This document shows, piece by piece, positions 17,716 to 26,466 of a stretch of DNA of 64,000 nucleotides. The DNA lies in assembly GCA_965238265.1 (NCBI GenBank), contig OZ250185.1:806001-870000 (forward strand), written 5' to 3'. Under the pieces are notes generated by a model. The model was not told the origin of the DNA. It saw only the letters and a list, made by a program, of their open reading frames with translations, and made no database searches. Made by a program: the position numbers and the translations under genes. The first letter of the stretch is position 1. Every line of letters starts with the position of its first letter. This DNA comes from JAJDUF01 sp965238265. Lineage in GTDB: Bacteria; Chloroflexota; UBA11872; UBA12225; JAJDUF01.

Positions 17716-18749
17716 GTGGCTATGGCAACGCCTCTGCGGCCCACGCCGCCGGCTCGTTCTGCGTCGGCACAGGATGGTGGTCGGGACTCGCTGGCACCGG
17801 CCAGCGCCCGCGTGGCTGGGCCGCGGCCGGCTGCCGTCCGGGTGATCGAGCACGGTCCGGTCGTCTGGGTTGATGTCCGCCAGCCGGATGGTCCGGCGCT
17901 GGCCTGGCTGCGGAGCCGCTTCAGCTTCCACCCCCTCGACATCGAGGACCTGACGACGCGCTCCCAGCGCCCGAAACTAGACGTGCATGACGAGTACCTC
18001 CTGCTGGTGCTGCACTTCCCGGTCTACGACCGCCGAGCGCAAGTATCCACCCCGTCCGAGGTACACGTCTTTCTGGGCGCCGATTACCTTGTGACGGTAC
18101 ACGACAGTCGCCTCAAACCAATGGCGCGGCAATTCGATCAGGCCATAGCGGACCCGGAGGGGGCGCTGGCCCTGCTTGGTCGTAGTCCGGCGCACGCTCT
18201 TTACCGTCTGTTGGATCAGCTGGGTGACTATCTCTTTCCTATCTTCAACAAGGTCGGTGGCCGGCTGGATGCGATTGAGGCCAAGTTGTTCGAGCAGCCA
18301 ACCCGGCTGCTCGTCTACGAGATTTCGCTCGTCCGCCGGGACATCATCGCCTTGCGCCGGATGCTACGGCCCATGCTGCCCGTGATGGCTCGCCTCGAAG
18401 GTGAGGAGATTCCGCAGCTGCCGCCGGCGCTCGACCTCTACTGGGGCAACATTCTGGACCACCTAGAGCGCGCCGCCGATATTCTGGCGGACTATCAGGA
18501 AGTGATTGACGGTCTGGCCGCGACGAGCGACAGCCTAGCGACCCAGCGCACCAACGAGGTGGTCCGCGCCCTGACGATCATCTCCACCATCATGCTGCCC
18601 CTGGCGGTCATTTCGGGGATTTACGGCATGAACATCGCCGGCTTGCCCTTCGCCCGCCCCATCCCTGGGCCGCGGTGTACGCGGGCGCCCTGATGATCGT
18701 GGTCGGCGGCGGCATGCTGGCGCTCTTCAAGCTGCGCCGCTGGATCTAA
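17716..18749 (+). CDS. corA: CorA-family magnesium transporter, frame broken near the last helix
   Basis: CorA forms pentameric Mg2+ channels in the inner membrane. The large cytosolic domain is present (FHPLDIEDLTTRSQRPKLDV to LATQRTNEVVRALTIISTIM), then the first membrane helix and the YGMN selectivity signature. After LPFA the frame closes at 18693. Shifting one base at the CCCC run 18657-18660 continues as HPWAAVYAGALMIVVGGGML then ALFKLRRWI to a stop at 18747-18749, the expected second helix and basic tail. The full product would be about 344 residues. Confidence 0.85.
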
Positions 18750-18900
18750 TCGCTCCGAGAAATAGTGGGGTGGATCGTGGATACCCGTGCCGACCACCAG
18801 CTAACGGTGTGGGCCGGCGTGGTGAGCGGAGCACGTATTCGGCTAGACCATATCCCAGCTACTGGCGTCTTCTGTTGTCCTCAGACTCGCCCATCAATGT

Positions 18901-20128
18901 TCAACTTCTAGGAACCGGATTTAAGTCCTTTGGTGCTGGCAGGCTCTCGCAGGCTCGTCCATCCTGATCCCGGCCATCAAGTCGGTTCGGGTCGCTAGGA
19001 TCGGCACGGAGCACGGCCTGCGCCTGCGCTTGGTTCTCAAAATCACCACAGTTGAAGGCGTCGCCCTTGCCAATGTAGTTCGCCGGGTCAAATCCAACCG
19101 GCACCGATGTCGCCGCCGGGGCAGGCGTTACCGTCGGCGCTGGTGCCGTCGCTGGAGCAGGCGTTACCGTCGGGGACGGCACTTGTGCAGGAACTGCGGC
19201 GGCCGTTGGCTGAGGCTGGCTATCCGCACCGCACGTTGCCAGCATCTCCTGTAATGCTCCGGCCTCGGCTGGCGTCACGGAGAGGCCCCAGGTGTTCTTC
19301 ACCCGGACCCAATCAGTGGCATACTCGCACCAATAGGACCTGTTCGCAGGCTTCCAAGCCTCTGGCCCCCTGGACCCCTTGGATCTGTTCGCACTAGCCG
19401 TCACGGCGATGAGATGGTCGGGGTCATCAAGACTGTTTGCGTACCGTCGCTTCCGCTCCGTAACCCAAGCCCAGCCCCCGGAGTCGTGAGCCTGTTTCAG
19501 CGGCACGAGGTGGTCAATGTCCAATTCCCCAGGAACCGTGACGGTGGTGGCTGTAAACACCCCGAACCACTGCCCGGTAGCAACATCGCACTGCCGAGTA
19601 GTCTTGAAAGTCACCGTGATCAGGCTTTCCTCGATCAGCACTTCCTGCCGCGTGTTCTGGCAGTCGTCATCAGCATCTATCCAACTGCCCCATTCAGCGC
19701 GGTTGTAGGGCGGCAGGTCCGGCCGGATCGTAGCGATGGGCGGCAGAGTGCTGGCAGCAGCACGCGGCGGTACCCGCGTCGCCGTAGCCGGCACAGGTGA
19801 CGGAGTGACTGGCGGCTCGGTCGCCGTTGGCGCTACGGTCGCCGTGGGAGGTACCATCGTCGCAGTTGGCGGAATAGCGGCAGCCGGAATGGCCGTCGGC
19901 GTGTCCGGCACCTGCGTCGCCGCTAGCGAGGCGGTGTCGCAGTGGGAGGTGCTACTGTCGCGGTAGCCGGAATGGCCGTCGGCGTGTCCGGCACCTGCGT
20001 CGCCGCTGGCGGGGAGGTGTAGCGGTACGTCCGGGGCCACCTCTCACCGTAGACACGTCCGAGGGGCAGGCGACTAGAAGCAGGGCGACTAACAAGACAG
20101 CAATTACATGCACATGGATACTTCGCAT
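18901..20128 (-). CDS. Secreted HNH endonuclease-family lipoprotein with Excalibur domain, frameshifted N-terminal linker
   Basis: ATG 20128 (site GGTGAG) starts a lipoprotein signal ending LLLVAC. The frame is then lost twice in a Thr/Pro linker: at the GGGG run 20011-20014 and near 19925-19945. Adding one base at each gives one 409-residue protein. The C-terminal part has a DUF1524-like HNH core (PGELDIDHLVPLKQAHDSGG; HLIAVTASANRSKG) and a terminal Excalibur calcium-binding module (FNCGDFENQAQAQ, then DGRDQDGRACE). It probably degrades nucleic acid outside the membrane. The linker contains two copies of ATQVPDTPTAIPA. Confidence 0.75.
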
Positions 20129-20320
20129 AGCTCACCGAAACCCACAAGGAACTAGCGGCTGTATCAGCCAGACTGGCTGACAGGATACACTACCACAGCA
20201 CATCCCCTATTGCGTCGCTCCCAGTCCCAAAGCCGTCCCGGGGCCGTTGTCTTTCCCCCACCCCCCGCCGATATGCTCTCCTGACGGGGATTGGCAGATG
20301 CAAGAACTTCCTGGAGCACC
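20129..20320. other. Intergenic stretch before the hairpin array
   Basis: The stretch should contain the promoter of the minus-strand HNH lipoprotein gene, but no convincing -35/-10 pair is visible. A C-rich segment lies at about 20255-20270. Confidence 0.4.
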
Positions 20321-20850
20321 GGGCACCGCCCGGCAGGGACGCACCGGCACCAGCGTGCCGGCCACCCGTGGTGGCGTAGCCACCCAGCCGAGGGCACCGG
20401 GTCATGGCCGACCTCCCGCCGCCCAGCGCGCGGCGGGGCATGGCCGTCTGAGTGCCGCTTCTAAGGCACCGGGTGCTGACGTACCCCTCGCCAGTACGGC
20501 GGGGGCGCCGGGTCAGCACTGTCTGAGTGCCGTGCCGAGGGCGCCGGGTCATGGCGAACGCCACTCGCCGCCTGAGTGCCGGCCATGACCGTCCGCGCGC
20601 CACCCGCACCGGGTGCTGACGTACCCCTGGCCAGCACGGCCAGGGCGCCGGGTCAGCACCGTCTGCGTGCCGCCCGCGCCACCACGGGTCCCGCGCCCGG
20701 ACCCAAAGGCCCGGGTCATGGCCGACCCCTCGCCGCGCAGTCGAGCGCGGTGGGGCATGACCGTCCGTGCGCCACCCTCACGGCACCGGGTCATGACGTA
20801 CCCCCGGCCACCACGGCCGGGGCGCCGGGTTATGACCGTCTGCGTGCCGT
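20321..20850 (+). repeat. Array of about seven nested hairpins with compensatory base changes
   Basis: Six clear units (20393-20456, 20465-20531, 20540-20601, 20606-20670, about 20708-20773, 20782-20848) and one degenerate unit (about 20321-20390) occupy a gene-free stretch. Each folds as an outer pair (GGCAC/GTGCC type), a middle stem and an inner stem. Two types alternate. In one, the inner stem is CCCTGGCC/GGCCAGGG or CCCCGGCC/GGCCGGGG with five-base loops. In the other, the middle stem is GGTCATG/CATGRCC. Stem bases differ between units while pairing is kept. Unit lengths are not multiples of three, which argues against a repeat protein. Function and transcribed strand are unknown. Confidence 0.75.
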
Positions 20851-20965
20851 GGCTATCGCCACCGCAGCCTTGCCGGCCGGCCTGCGCCGGCTGTGCCAGG
20901 GAGTCTTGCCCCGCGTCCCTGCCAATCCCCGCATCTTGATCTACCCGCAGTCCCACCGTTTCAAC

Positions 20966-20994
20966 CGTCATTCCCGCGAAAGCGGGAATCCACG
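20966..20994 (+). repeat. Single REP hairpin
   Basis: A perfect inverted pair CGTCATTCCCGC/GCGGGAATCCACG around GAAA matches the first half of the REP-doublet family without its TTGACATT lead. It is followed at about 21006 by a GGGGGGGCC/GGGGGGCT fragment of the GC-block type. Confidence 0.7.
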
Positions 20995-21350
20995 TCCCCT
21001 CGTTGCTACGGGGGGGCCACAGGGGGGCTACGCACCGGCAACCTGCGTTGCGTACTCCCAGACCCCCACCCGCCTACTGTCCCACCCCACCACCCACCAA
21101 GTGCATCCTGCCGTCCAGGTACCGCCCCACCCGCGGTCTTGCTCCACCGTGGACACGGGCTTCCCATGCCAGAACCACCCCCGCGCGCGCCCTCCCCAAT
21201 CCGTCTGCCGTAAAATTCCAGCCGTGTCAGCGAGTAACAATCAGGTCACTGTGGGAACTACTGACTTGGCTAGCCAGGTCTGAGGACGATTAATGAAGGT
21301 GGAGCCGGGGTGGCAAGGGTCACCCCAGACCCACCATCAGTCACCCCGCG
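20995..21350. other. Gene-free stretch downstream of the hairpin array
   Basis: No protein is supported; open frames here are low-complexity Pro/Arg/Thr readings. GGGTCACCCC and related inverted pieces at about 21315-21345 could form a hairpin between the convergent end and the array. Nothing else is seen. Confidence 0.5.
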
Positions 21351-21638
21351 CTAGTCGGCGGCGGGAGGCTCGAGCACCGAGACATTCTCGCCAATGAGCA
21401 GGACACCCGGTGAGCGGCTGACAAATCCAAGTGTGCAGATTGTAACGATGATGTTGAGCAAGTGTCGGAAGATGTTCCACTTGTCAGGAATGACAAAGAC
21501 GAGGCGGTAGCCTGCATCGTTGAGACGGACAATGTCGCGCTCAACCGCTTTGCCTTGACTCTCGCCACCCAGCATCGCGGCCCAGCCAGAGCGGGCCGTC
21601 ACCCGCTGCGTGACATTGATGTTCTTGCCTCGCACCAT
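21351..21638 (-). CDS. Hypothetical protein with one or two hydrophobic segments
   Basis: ATG 21638 follows AAAGGGG, giving 95 residues. The N-terminal half is hydrophilic (VRGKNINVTQRVTARSG, then VERDIVRLNDAGYRLVFVIP). It is followed by a hydrophobic segment (LLNIIVTICTLGFVSRSPGV) and a short acidic end. The family is not recognised. It could be a small peripheral membrane protein. Confidence 0.5.
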   Translation of the reverse strand: MVRGKNINVTQRVTARSGWAAMLGGESQGKAVERDIVRLNDAGYRLVFVIPDKWNIFRHLLNIIVTICTLGFVSRSPGVLLIGENVSVLEPPAAD

Positions 21639-21736
21639 GGTGTATTCCCCTTTCTGTTCCTGCCGGACCCGGCGCCGCAAGGGAGAGGTGCCCCCTTGTG
21701 GTAAGCGGTGCTAGTACCACCTAGCACGATTCGCCA

Positions 21737-22672
21737 ATGGACCAGCAAGATGGTGCCATACTGCGCCGCCTTCCCTTACCGGCTGATTCGTCGGCTGCGG
21801 CGACTATACAAACAGGTGCAGCGCTGCTACGTGTTGCTGATACTACACCGCCGCCACGGCGCGCTGTCAAATCCGCCGCGCACATGGGCACCGCGACACC
21901 GTGGAGCGAGCCGTGGGGCGCTGGCAAGCTGCAAGTCCTCAGCGCCGCCCAGACGGTGATCGCCACGACCCCTACGGTCACACCGACACCTACGATCACT
22001 CCCACGGTCACGCCGACCCCGACCGTGACGAATACCCCCACGCCTACTGCTACCCTTACCCCCACCGCTACGAGCATGGCGATGGCGACGGCGACTACCG
22101 CGCCTGCTCCGATCTCACCACCTGCACCATCCACAGGTAGCCAGACAGCGCCACCGCCCCGGCCGGCGGCTTCGCCAGTGGCTGTACTGGTGGGTGAGCT
22201 GCGCTGGGATCACCGGGCGTCTCCACCGCATCCCAGCTACCGGACCGCTATCACGGTGCGCTTCTATCCCGCTGGCAGCGATCCGGTCAGCAGGTCGGCG
22301 CGGTTCACGGTCAAAACCGAAACGGACGACCACGGGCGCTTTTGGGTCTCGCTCGGCGGCGTGAGCGACGAGACGTTCGATGTCAACGTCAAGCCCGCCG
22401 GCGGCCTGAGCCGTGAGAAGCGCGGCGTGCGTCTGCGACGGACCTCCCCGCGTACCGTGCGCTTTGGAGCCGTCAGCGACGGTGACTTGGATGGCAATGA
22501 CCGCATTGATGCCCAAGACGCCGCGGCGCTACGCTCGCGCTTCGGTCGTTTTGCCGGCGAGTCCGGCTATACCACCACGGCCGACTTCGACCGCGACGGT
22601 CGCATCACGGTGCTGGACTGGGCACACATAGCGCGGCGCCAGGGGCGGCAGGGACCGGAGCTAGTCTCGTGA
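21737..22672 (+). CDS. Dockerin-domain protein with Thr/Pro linker
   Basis: The last 60 residues form a type-I-like dockerin: two Ca-binding loops (DGDLDGNDRIDAQDAAALRS and ADFDRDGRITVLDWAHIARR). Before it lies a beta-rich domain (VLVGELRWDHR to FDVNVKPAGGLSREKRGVRL, carboxypeptidase-regulatory-like). A long Thr/Pro repeat (TPTVTPTPTITPTVTPTPT) links these to an N-terminus without a recognisable signal peptide, so the gene may be 5'-truncated or the start misplaced. Dockerins bind cohesins; a cohesin protein is encoded 5 kb away. Confidence 0.7.
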   Translation: MDQQDGAILRRLPLPADSSAAATIQTGAALLRVADTTPPPRRAVKSAAHMGTATPWSEPWGAGKLQVLSAAQTVIATTPTVTPTPTITPTVTPTPTVTNTPTPTATLTPTATSMAMATATTAPAPISPPAPSTGSQTAPPPRPAASPVAVLVGELRWDHRASPPHPSYRTAITVRFYPAGSDPVSRSARFTVKTETDDHGRFWVSLGGVSDETFDVNVKPAGGLSREKRGVRLRRTSPRTVRFGAVSDGDLDGNDRIDAQDAAALRSRFGRFAGESGYTTTADFDRDGRITVLDWAHIARRQGRQGPELVS

Positions 22673-22757
22673 GGCCACACGAGCCTGAGACCAGCGGACA
22701 AGGGCCTCTCAGGATGCTATGATGGGATTGACTGCACGCTGCTCGAAGGAGGGTTGA

Positions 22758-23033
22758 GTGGCCCTTAAAAAAGAAGCACGAGAACAGATTTCCCAAGCCG
22801 TCAACGCGCACGCAGACTCGATGCGAGCTTGTGCCGTCTGCGGTCATAAGGCCTGGACCCTCGCAGATGGGATGCTAACACTTCCTGTTCGGGACAGTCT
22901 GGATGTGCTCAACTCTGGTGATCGGGTGCTTCCCTCGGCAGCCATCGTCTGCGACAACTGCGGCAACACCCACCTGCTCAACTTGCTTGTTCTGGGCCTA
23001 GGTCACCTCTTGGAAGAGAGCAGCTTGCCGTAG
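22758..23033 (+). CDS. Small zinc-ribbon-like hypothetical protein
   Basis: GTG 22758 follows GGAGG. The 91-residue product has two CxxC pairs (ACAVCGHKAW and IVCDNCGNTH) spaced about 44 residues apart, so it probably binds one zinc, with a hydrophobic end (LLNLLVLGLGHLLEES). The next gene starts three bases after its stop, so the two are co-translated. The family is unknown. Confidence 0.6.
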   Translation: MALKKEAREQISQAVNAHADSMRACAVCGHKAWTLADGMLTLPVRDSLDVLNSGDRVLPSAAIVCDNCGNTHLLNLLVLGLGHLLEESSLP

Positions 23034-23035
23034 CG

Positions 23036-23398
23036 ATGGAAAGACGCGAGTCCAGCCGCCCTTTCGTCCCTACTGAAAGCCGGGTCACACCCATCACAGT
23101 GGCGGTTGTGCCGAGGCATGTCGAGGTCTACCAGCTCCTGGGCGAAGAATTGGATGCTATTGCCAGTGGCGCACACTCAGTCCAGTTGACACTATTCGGA
23201 ATCTCAATCGGTGCGCTGGTCACACTCGCTATCACCCTTGGTACCGGCCAAGTCACCTCTGTGCTCGCGTTCGCCGGCTTTGTGGGCGCTTCAGTCGCCG
23301 CGATTGGCCTGAGTACCCTTTTCGGGATACTTGCCCTGCGTGATTGGCACCGTCACCAAGCACTCATAAGGAATATCAAGCAAGAGCGAAGAAGATGA
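23036..23398 (+). CDS. Small two-helix membrane protein
   Basis: The 120-residue protein has two transmembrane helices (LFGISIGALVTLAITLGTG; AFAGFVGASVAAIGLSTLFG) separated by a short loop and a basic cytosolic tail (RHQALIRNIKQERRR). It is tightly linked to the zinc-ribbon gene upstream. The layout resembles small membrane partners of accessory systems, but no function is recognised. Confidence 0.55.
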   Translation: MERRESSRPFVPTESRVTPITVAVVPRHVEVYQLLGEELDAIASGAHSVQLTLFGISIGALVTLAITLGTGQVTSVLAFAGFVGASVAAIGLSTLFGILALRDWHRHQALIRNIKQERRR

Positions 23399-23424
23399 TC
23401 TTGTACTACTAGCGGTCATCGCGC

Positions 23425-24300
23425 TCAGAGTGGCATCTTCTTCCCGCCACCTGCGTAGAGTTTCTGGCCAGTGAGCCACCGCGCTTGTTCCGAGGCCAGG
23501 AAGACAATCACATCGGCTACGTCTTCTGGCTCGCCCAGCCTGCCCAGCGGAATACCCGCTGCCACTCTCGGCTCGGATTCGGGCGGAATGTAGCCCGTCT
23601 GAGTTGGCCCTGGCGCCACGATGTTCACAGTGATCCCGTAGCGAGCCAACTCGGCGGCAGCAGAGTGGCTGTAGCTCTCTAGCGCGTATTTGCTCGCTGC
23701 GTATGCCACGTTTCCGGGGTGACAGGACGCCGCGTCGGTGCTGAGATTGACAACCCGGCCCCAGGTAGCACCGCGGTCCACGTGCCGACGCGCATACTCG
23801 GCCATCATCAGCGCCACCGCACGGCTATTGACCGCGAAGTGTTGGTCGTGACTCTCGACAGTGCTGGTGGCGAGAGTCCGGGAGAACACCTTTTCGCGAT
23901 CTTTAGCCGTCACGTCTTCCGCGGGAGTGAAGGTCCCCACCATGCAATGAGCAGCGTTGTTGACGAGCACATCTACCGGGCCAAAGGCGGCCTCCGCTCG
24001 ATCAAACAGCGTGGGGATGGTGCTGGGATCACTGAGGTCCGCTTCCCACGCCTCCGCTTGGCCGCCGGTCTTGCGGATAGTCGTCAGGACCTCATCGGCG
24101 GACATCGCCTGGCGCGAGCGATAGAGCGCTTCGCCCGGCGCACTCAGGTCGCTCCCATCCGTAGGCTCCTGCTGCAAGCGGAGATAGTGGATGAAGACCG
24201 ACGCACCCTGCGCGGCGAAAGCTCTGGCAGTCGCCGCTCCGATACCGTGGTTGGCACCCGTGACAAGCACAACTCTGCCTTGTAAGCCAGGATTTATCAT
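23425..24300 (-). CDS. SDR-family oxidoreductase
   Basis: The 291-residue protein has the short-chain dehydrogenase pattern: NAD(P) motif VTGANHGIGAATARAFAAQG, DVLVNNAAH, Ser in VVNLSTDAAS, and the YxxxK pair in AYAASKYALESYSH. PGPTQTGYIPPE follows the active site. GRLGEPEDVADVIVFLAS and the final TGQKLYAGGG are typical of 3-oxoacyl reductase-like members. AAAGGAG precedes the ATG. The substrate is unknown. Confidence 0.88.
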   Translation of the reverse strand: MINPGLQGRVVLVTGANHGIGAATARAFAAQGASVFIHYLRLQQEPTDGSDLSAPGEALYRSRQAMSADEVLTTIRKTGGQAEAWEADLSDPSTIPTLFDRAEAAFGPVDVLVNNAAHCMVGTFTPAEDVTAKDREKVFSRTLATSTVESHDQHFAVNSRAVALMMAEYARRHVDRGATWGRVVNLSTDAASCHPGNVAYAASKYALESYSHSAAAELARYGITVNIVAPGPTQTGYIPPESEPRVAAGIPLGRLGEPEDVADVIVFLASEQARWLTGQKLYAGGGKKMPL

Positions 24301-24317
24301 ATTCAGTTCTCCTTTGT

Positions 24318-24554
24318 TTGATGGGTGGAAGCATGTGGAACTACTGTGAGTGTCCTGACCACAGAAGAAGCCCGAGGAGACGACGACAGGGACGGCAAGA
24401 GGCTGTGGCTGCAGAAGGAATAGGCGCTCTTGCGTGGGGAGTGAGGCAGGGGCCTCAGCCTACCGGCCGCCGATACTCTTACGATAGCTCTGCCGCAGCA
24501 CGGCAGTCACCGCAGTTGGGATTCCGGTTGGTCAGGGCACGATGGCCGGCCTAG
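24318..24554 (+). pseudogene. C-terminal remnant of a SUMF1/formylglycine-generating-enzyme-like domain
   Basis: The translated segment contains GGSMWNYCE near its start and LGFRLVRARW at its end. These are the typical penultimate and last motifs of SUMF1 domains (RGGSW...GFR). The intervening part is degraded and the rest of the domain is missing upstream, so this looks like a decayed fragment. It lies divergently next to the SDR gene. Confidence is limited by its short length. Confidence 0.4.
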
Positions 24555-24692
24555 CGCACGTTCACTACTCCAGACGACCCGCGAGGTCCCGGACTGGTGG
24601 CGGGCGGCTATCTCGTTGTGGGTAGCAACCACCAGCCCAGAATGGGCCGTTACCCCAGAGCAATGATAGCAGGCGAGATGGACGACTTGGCG
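24555..24692. other. Intergenic stretch, no feature seen
   Basis: The 138 bp between the SUMF1 remnant and the end of the thiamine-diphosphate enzyme show no gene, repeat copy or clear terminator. Confidence 0.5.
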
Positions 24693-26306
24693 TTAGGGCG
24701 AGGGGGCTGGGCCGGGTAGAGAGACGATACGCACGTCGAGCAGGTACGGCCGGCCGGCCGCAAGCGCCTCGTAGGCGCGGTCCACCGCAGTCGGGAGCGC
24801 GGCTGCCGTCTCGACATGCTCACCCGCGGCGCCGAGCGCCGTGGCGAGCCGGTCGTAGCGCGTGGGCAGCAGCACGGTCTCGAAGACCCGGTCCTCACCG
24901 TAGCGGTCAATCTGCTGGTGCCATTCGGAACCCCAGCGAGCGTCGTTGCCGACGACGATCAGCACCGGCAGGTGGTACCGCACTGCCGTATCCAGCTCCA
25001 GGGCGTGATAGCCGAAACCGCCATCGCCGGAGAAGGCGACGACGCGCGCCGCCGGCCGGGCGAGCTTCGCCGCGAGCGCGAACGGCACGGCCGTACCGAT
25101 GGAGCCATGCTTGCCATTGAGCACGACTGTCGCCCCCGCGGCTCTGGCGCTGGCCGTGGCCAGGCGTGCCCACTGGCCGAACTCTCCACCATCCGAAATC
25201 ACACAGTCCCCCGGCCCAAGGCGAGCCAGCACCGCCCGACAGACCGTGAGCGCATGGATGCCGTCCCCGGAGGGAGGCTGATGATCGTCGCGGGGATCGT
25301 CGGGCAGGCTGGATTGCCACCACGAGCGGCGCTGCCAGGCGCGGCCGGCAGCGGCGGCGGTGAGTTGCTCCAATCCACGCCGCGCGCCAGTGCGTAGGAC
25401 AACGCTGGCCGCCGCAGTTGCCGGCTCCTCCGGGCTGGCAATCTGAGCCACGCGGCAACCGGGAGCCAGCGCCTCGGGAGACACGAATCCCACCGAGAAG
25501 TCGGCTGGGCCGAGCAGCAGCACCGCGTCGGCTCGTCGTAGCGCCCCGGCCACACCCGGCTGTGCCGGATCGTTCAGGCCGCGCGGACTTTCGACGATAA
25601 CGCCGGGAATCCCCGTCAACTCCAGAAAGGCGTCGAGGTCGCGCCTGGCTTGTCCGCGGCCCAGTGAGGGACGAGCGAGCACCAACGGCCGCGCGGCCTC
25701 CGCGAGCAATGCCACAGTAGCCTCGGCGGCTGCAACCTCATCAGCATCCCCTAGCGTCCCCTGCCGGAGACTATCGGATGCCGCTCCCGCCTCCCCAGCT
25801 ACCGCTGCGGCTTGGATATCGGTGGGGATGGTGACATGCACCGGGCCGGGTGGGTCGGCAGCAGCCAGGCGCAGGGCAGCGGCAATCAGCTGCGGTAGTG
25901 TCTGGGGATCGCTGGCACGCCACGCCGCCTTACAGACCGGCGCCGCGAGACCGACCTGGTCTTGCTCCTGAAAGGCGCCCTGTCCTGCTTGCGCGAGGGG
26001 GCTACTGCCACTCAGCCACAGCAACGGCGACTCGGCCGCGCCGGCGACGCCGGCCGCCACGGCGCCATTGGCATGACCCGGCCCGGCCGTCACCAGGAAG
26101 ACGCCGGGCTGGCCGGTCAGACGGCCCCAGGCGTCGGCCATGTGTCCCGCCGCAGCCTCATGGCGCGTATGGATCAGCTTGATCCCGGTATCGAGCAGCG
26201 CATCGTACAGGTCCAAAATCTGATTGCCGGAGAGCGAAAATACCCATTGCACCCCCGCATCGGCGAGGGCACGCGCGACTGCGTTGGCACCGGTGGTTTG
26301 CTGCAT
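24693..26306 (-). CDS. Thiamine-diphosphate-dependent enzyme, acetolactate-synthase-like
   Basis: ATG 26306 (site GAGAGAGG) gives 537 residues. The N-terminal PYR domain has the catalytic Glu in THHEAAAG-type context (LIHTRHEAAAGHMADAWGRL). A central domain and the C-terminal PP domain follow, with the ThDP motif FSGDGGFGYHALELDTAVRY then VVGNDARWG. This is the benzoylformate-decarboxylase/acetolactate-synthase superfamily. No FAD-binding specifics or regulatory subunit are seen, so a catabolic decarboxylase or ligase is as likely as branched-chain synthesis. It lies 160 bp downstream of an enolase-superfamily gene. Confidence 0.85.
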   Translation of the reverse strand: MQQTTGANAVARALADAGVQWVFSLSGNQILDLYDALLDTGIKLIHTRHEAAAGHMADAWGRLTGQPGVFLVTAGPGHANGAVAAGVAGAAESPLLWLSGSSPLAQAGQGAFQEQDQVGLAAPVCKAAWRASDPQTLPQLIAAALRLAAADPPGPVHVTIPTDIQAAAVAGEAGAASDSLRQGTLGDADEVAAAEATVALLAEAARPLVLARPSLGRGQARRDLDAFLELTGIPGVIVESPRGLNDPAQPGVAGALRRADAVLLLGPADFSVGFVSPEALAPGCRVAQIASPEEPATAAASVVLRTGARRGLEQLTAAAAGRAWQRRSWWQSSLPDDPRDDHQPPSGDGIHALTVCRAVLARLGPGDCVISDGGEFGQWARLATASARAAGATVVLNGKHGSIGTAVPFALAAKLARPAARVVAFSGDGGFGYHALELDTAVRYHLPVLIVVGNDARWGSEWHQQIDRYGEDRVFETVLLPTRYDRLATALGAAGEHVETAAALPTAVDRAYEALAAGRPYLLDVRIVSLPGPAPSP

Positions 26307-26466
26307 AGTCCTCTCTCGGCGGACGGAATGGCGGGCAACCCGTCGGCGGCCACCCTGGTCCGGGGACTCAGTATAACGCGGCGCATAGCGCCTCACCCCC
26401 CGGCCCCCTCTCCACGTGTGGAGAGGGGGAGACGGTCGGAGGCGGGCGGGGGAGGGTCACGAGCGT

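Noticed and set aside
20190..20971. Open frames through the hairpin array reading GTQTVLTRRPGR-type repeats on the minus strand
   Set aside because: Repeats switch frame because unit lengths are not multiples of three, there is no ribosome site, and both strands are equally open in this GC-rich stretch. Hairpin pairing explains the conservation better.
21990..22080. Short tandem repeats of Thr/Pro codons (also at about 32200-32320)
   Set aside because: These are coding linkers in secreted proteins, not CRISPR or free satellite DNA.
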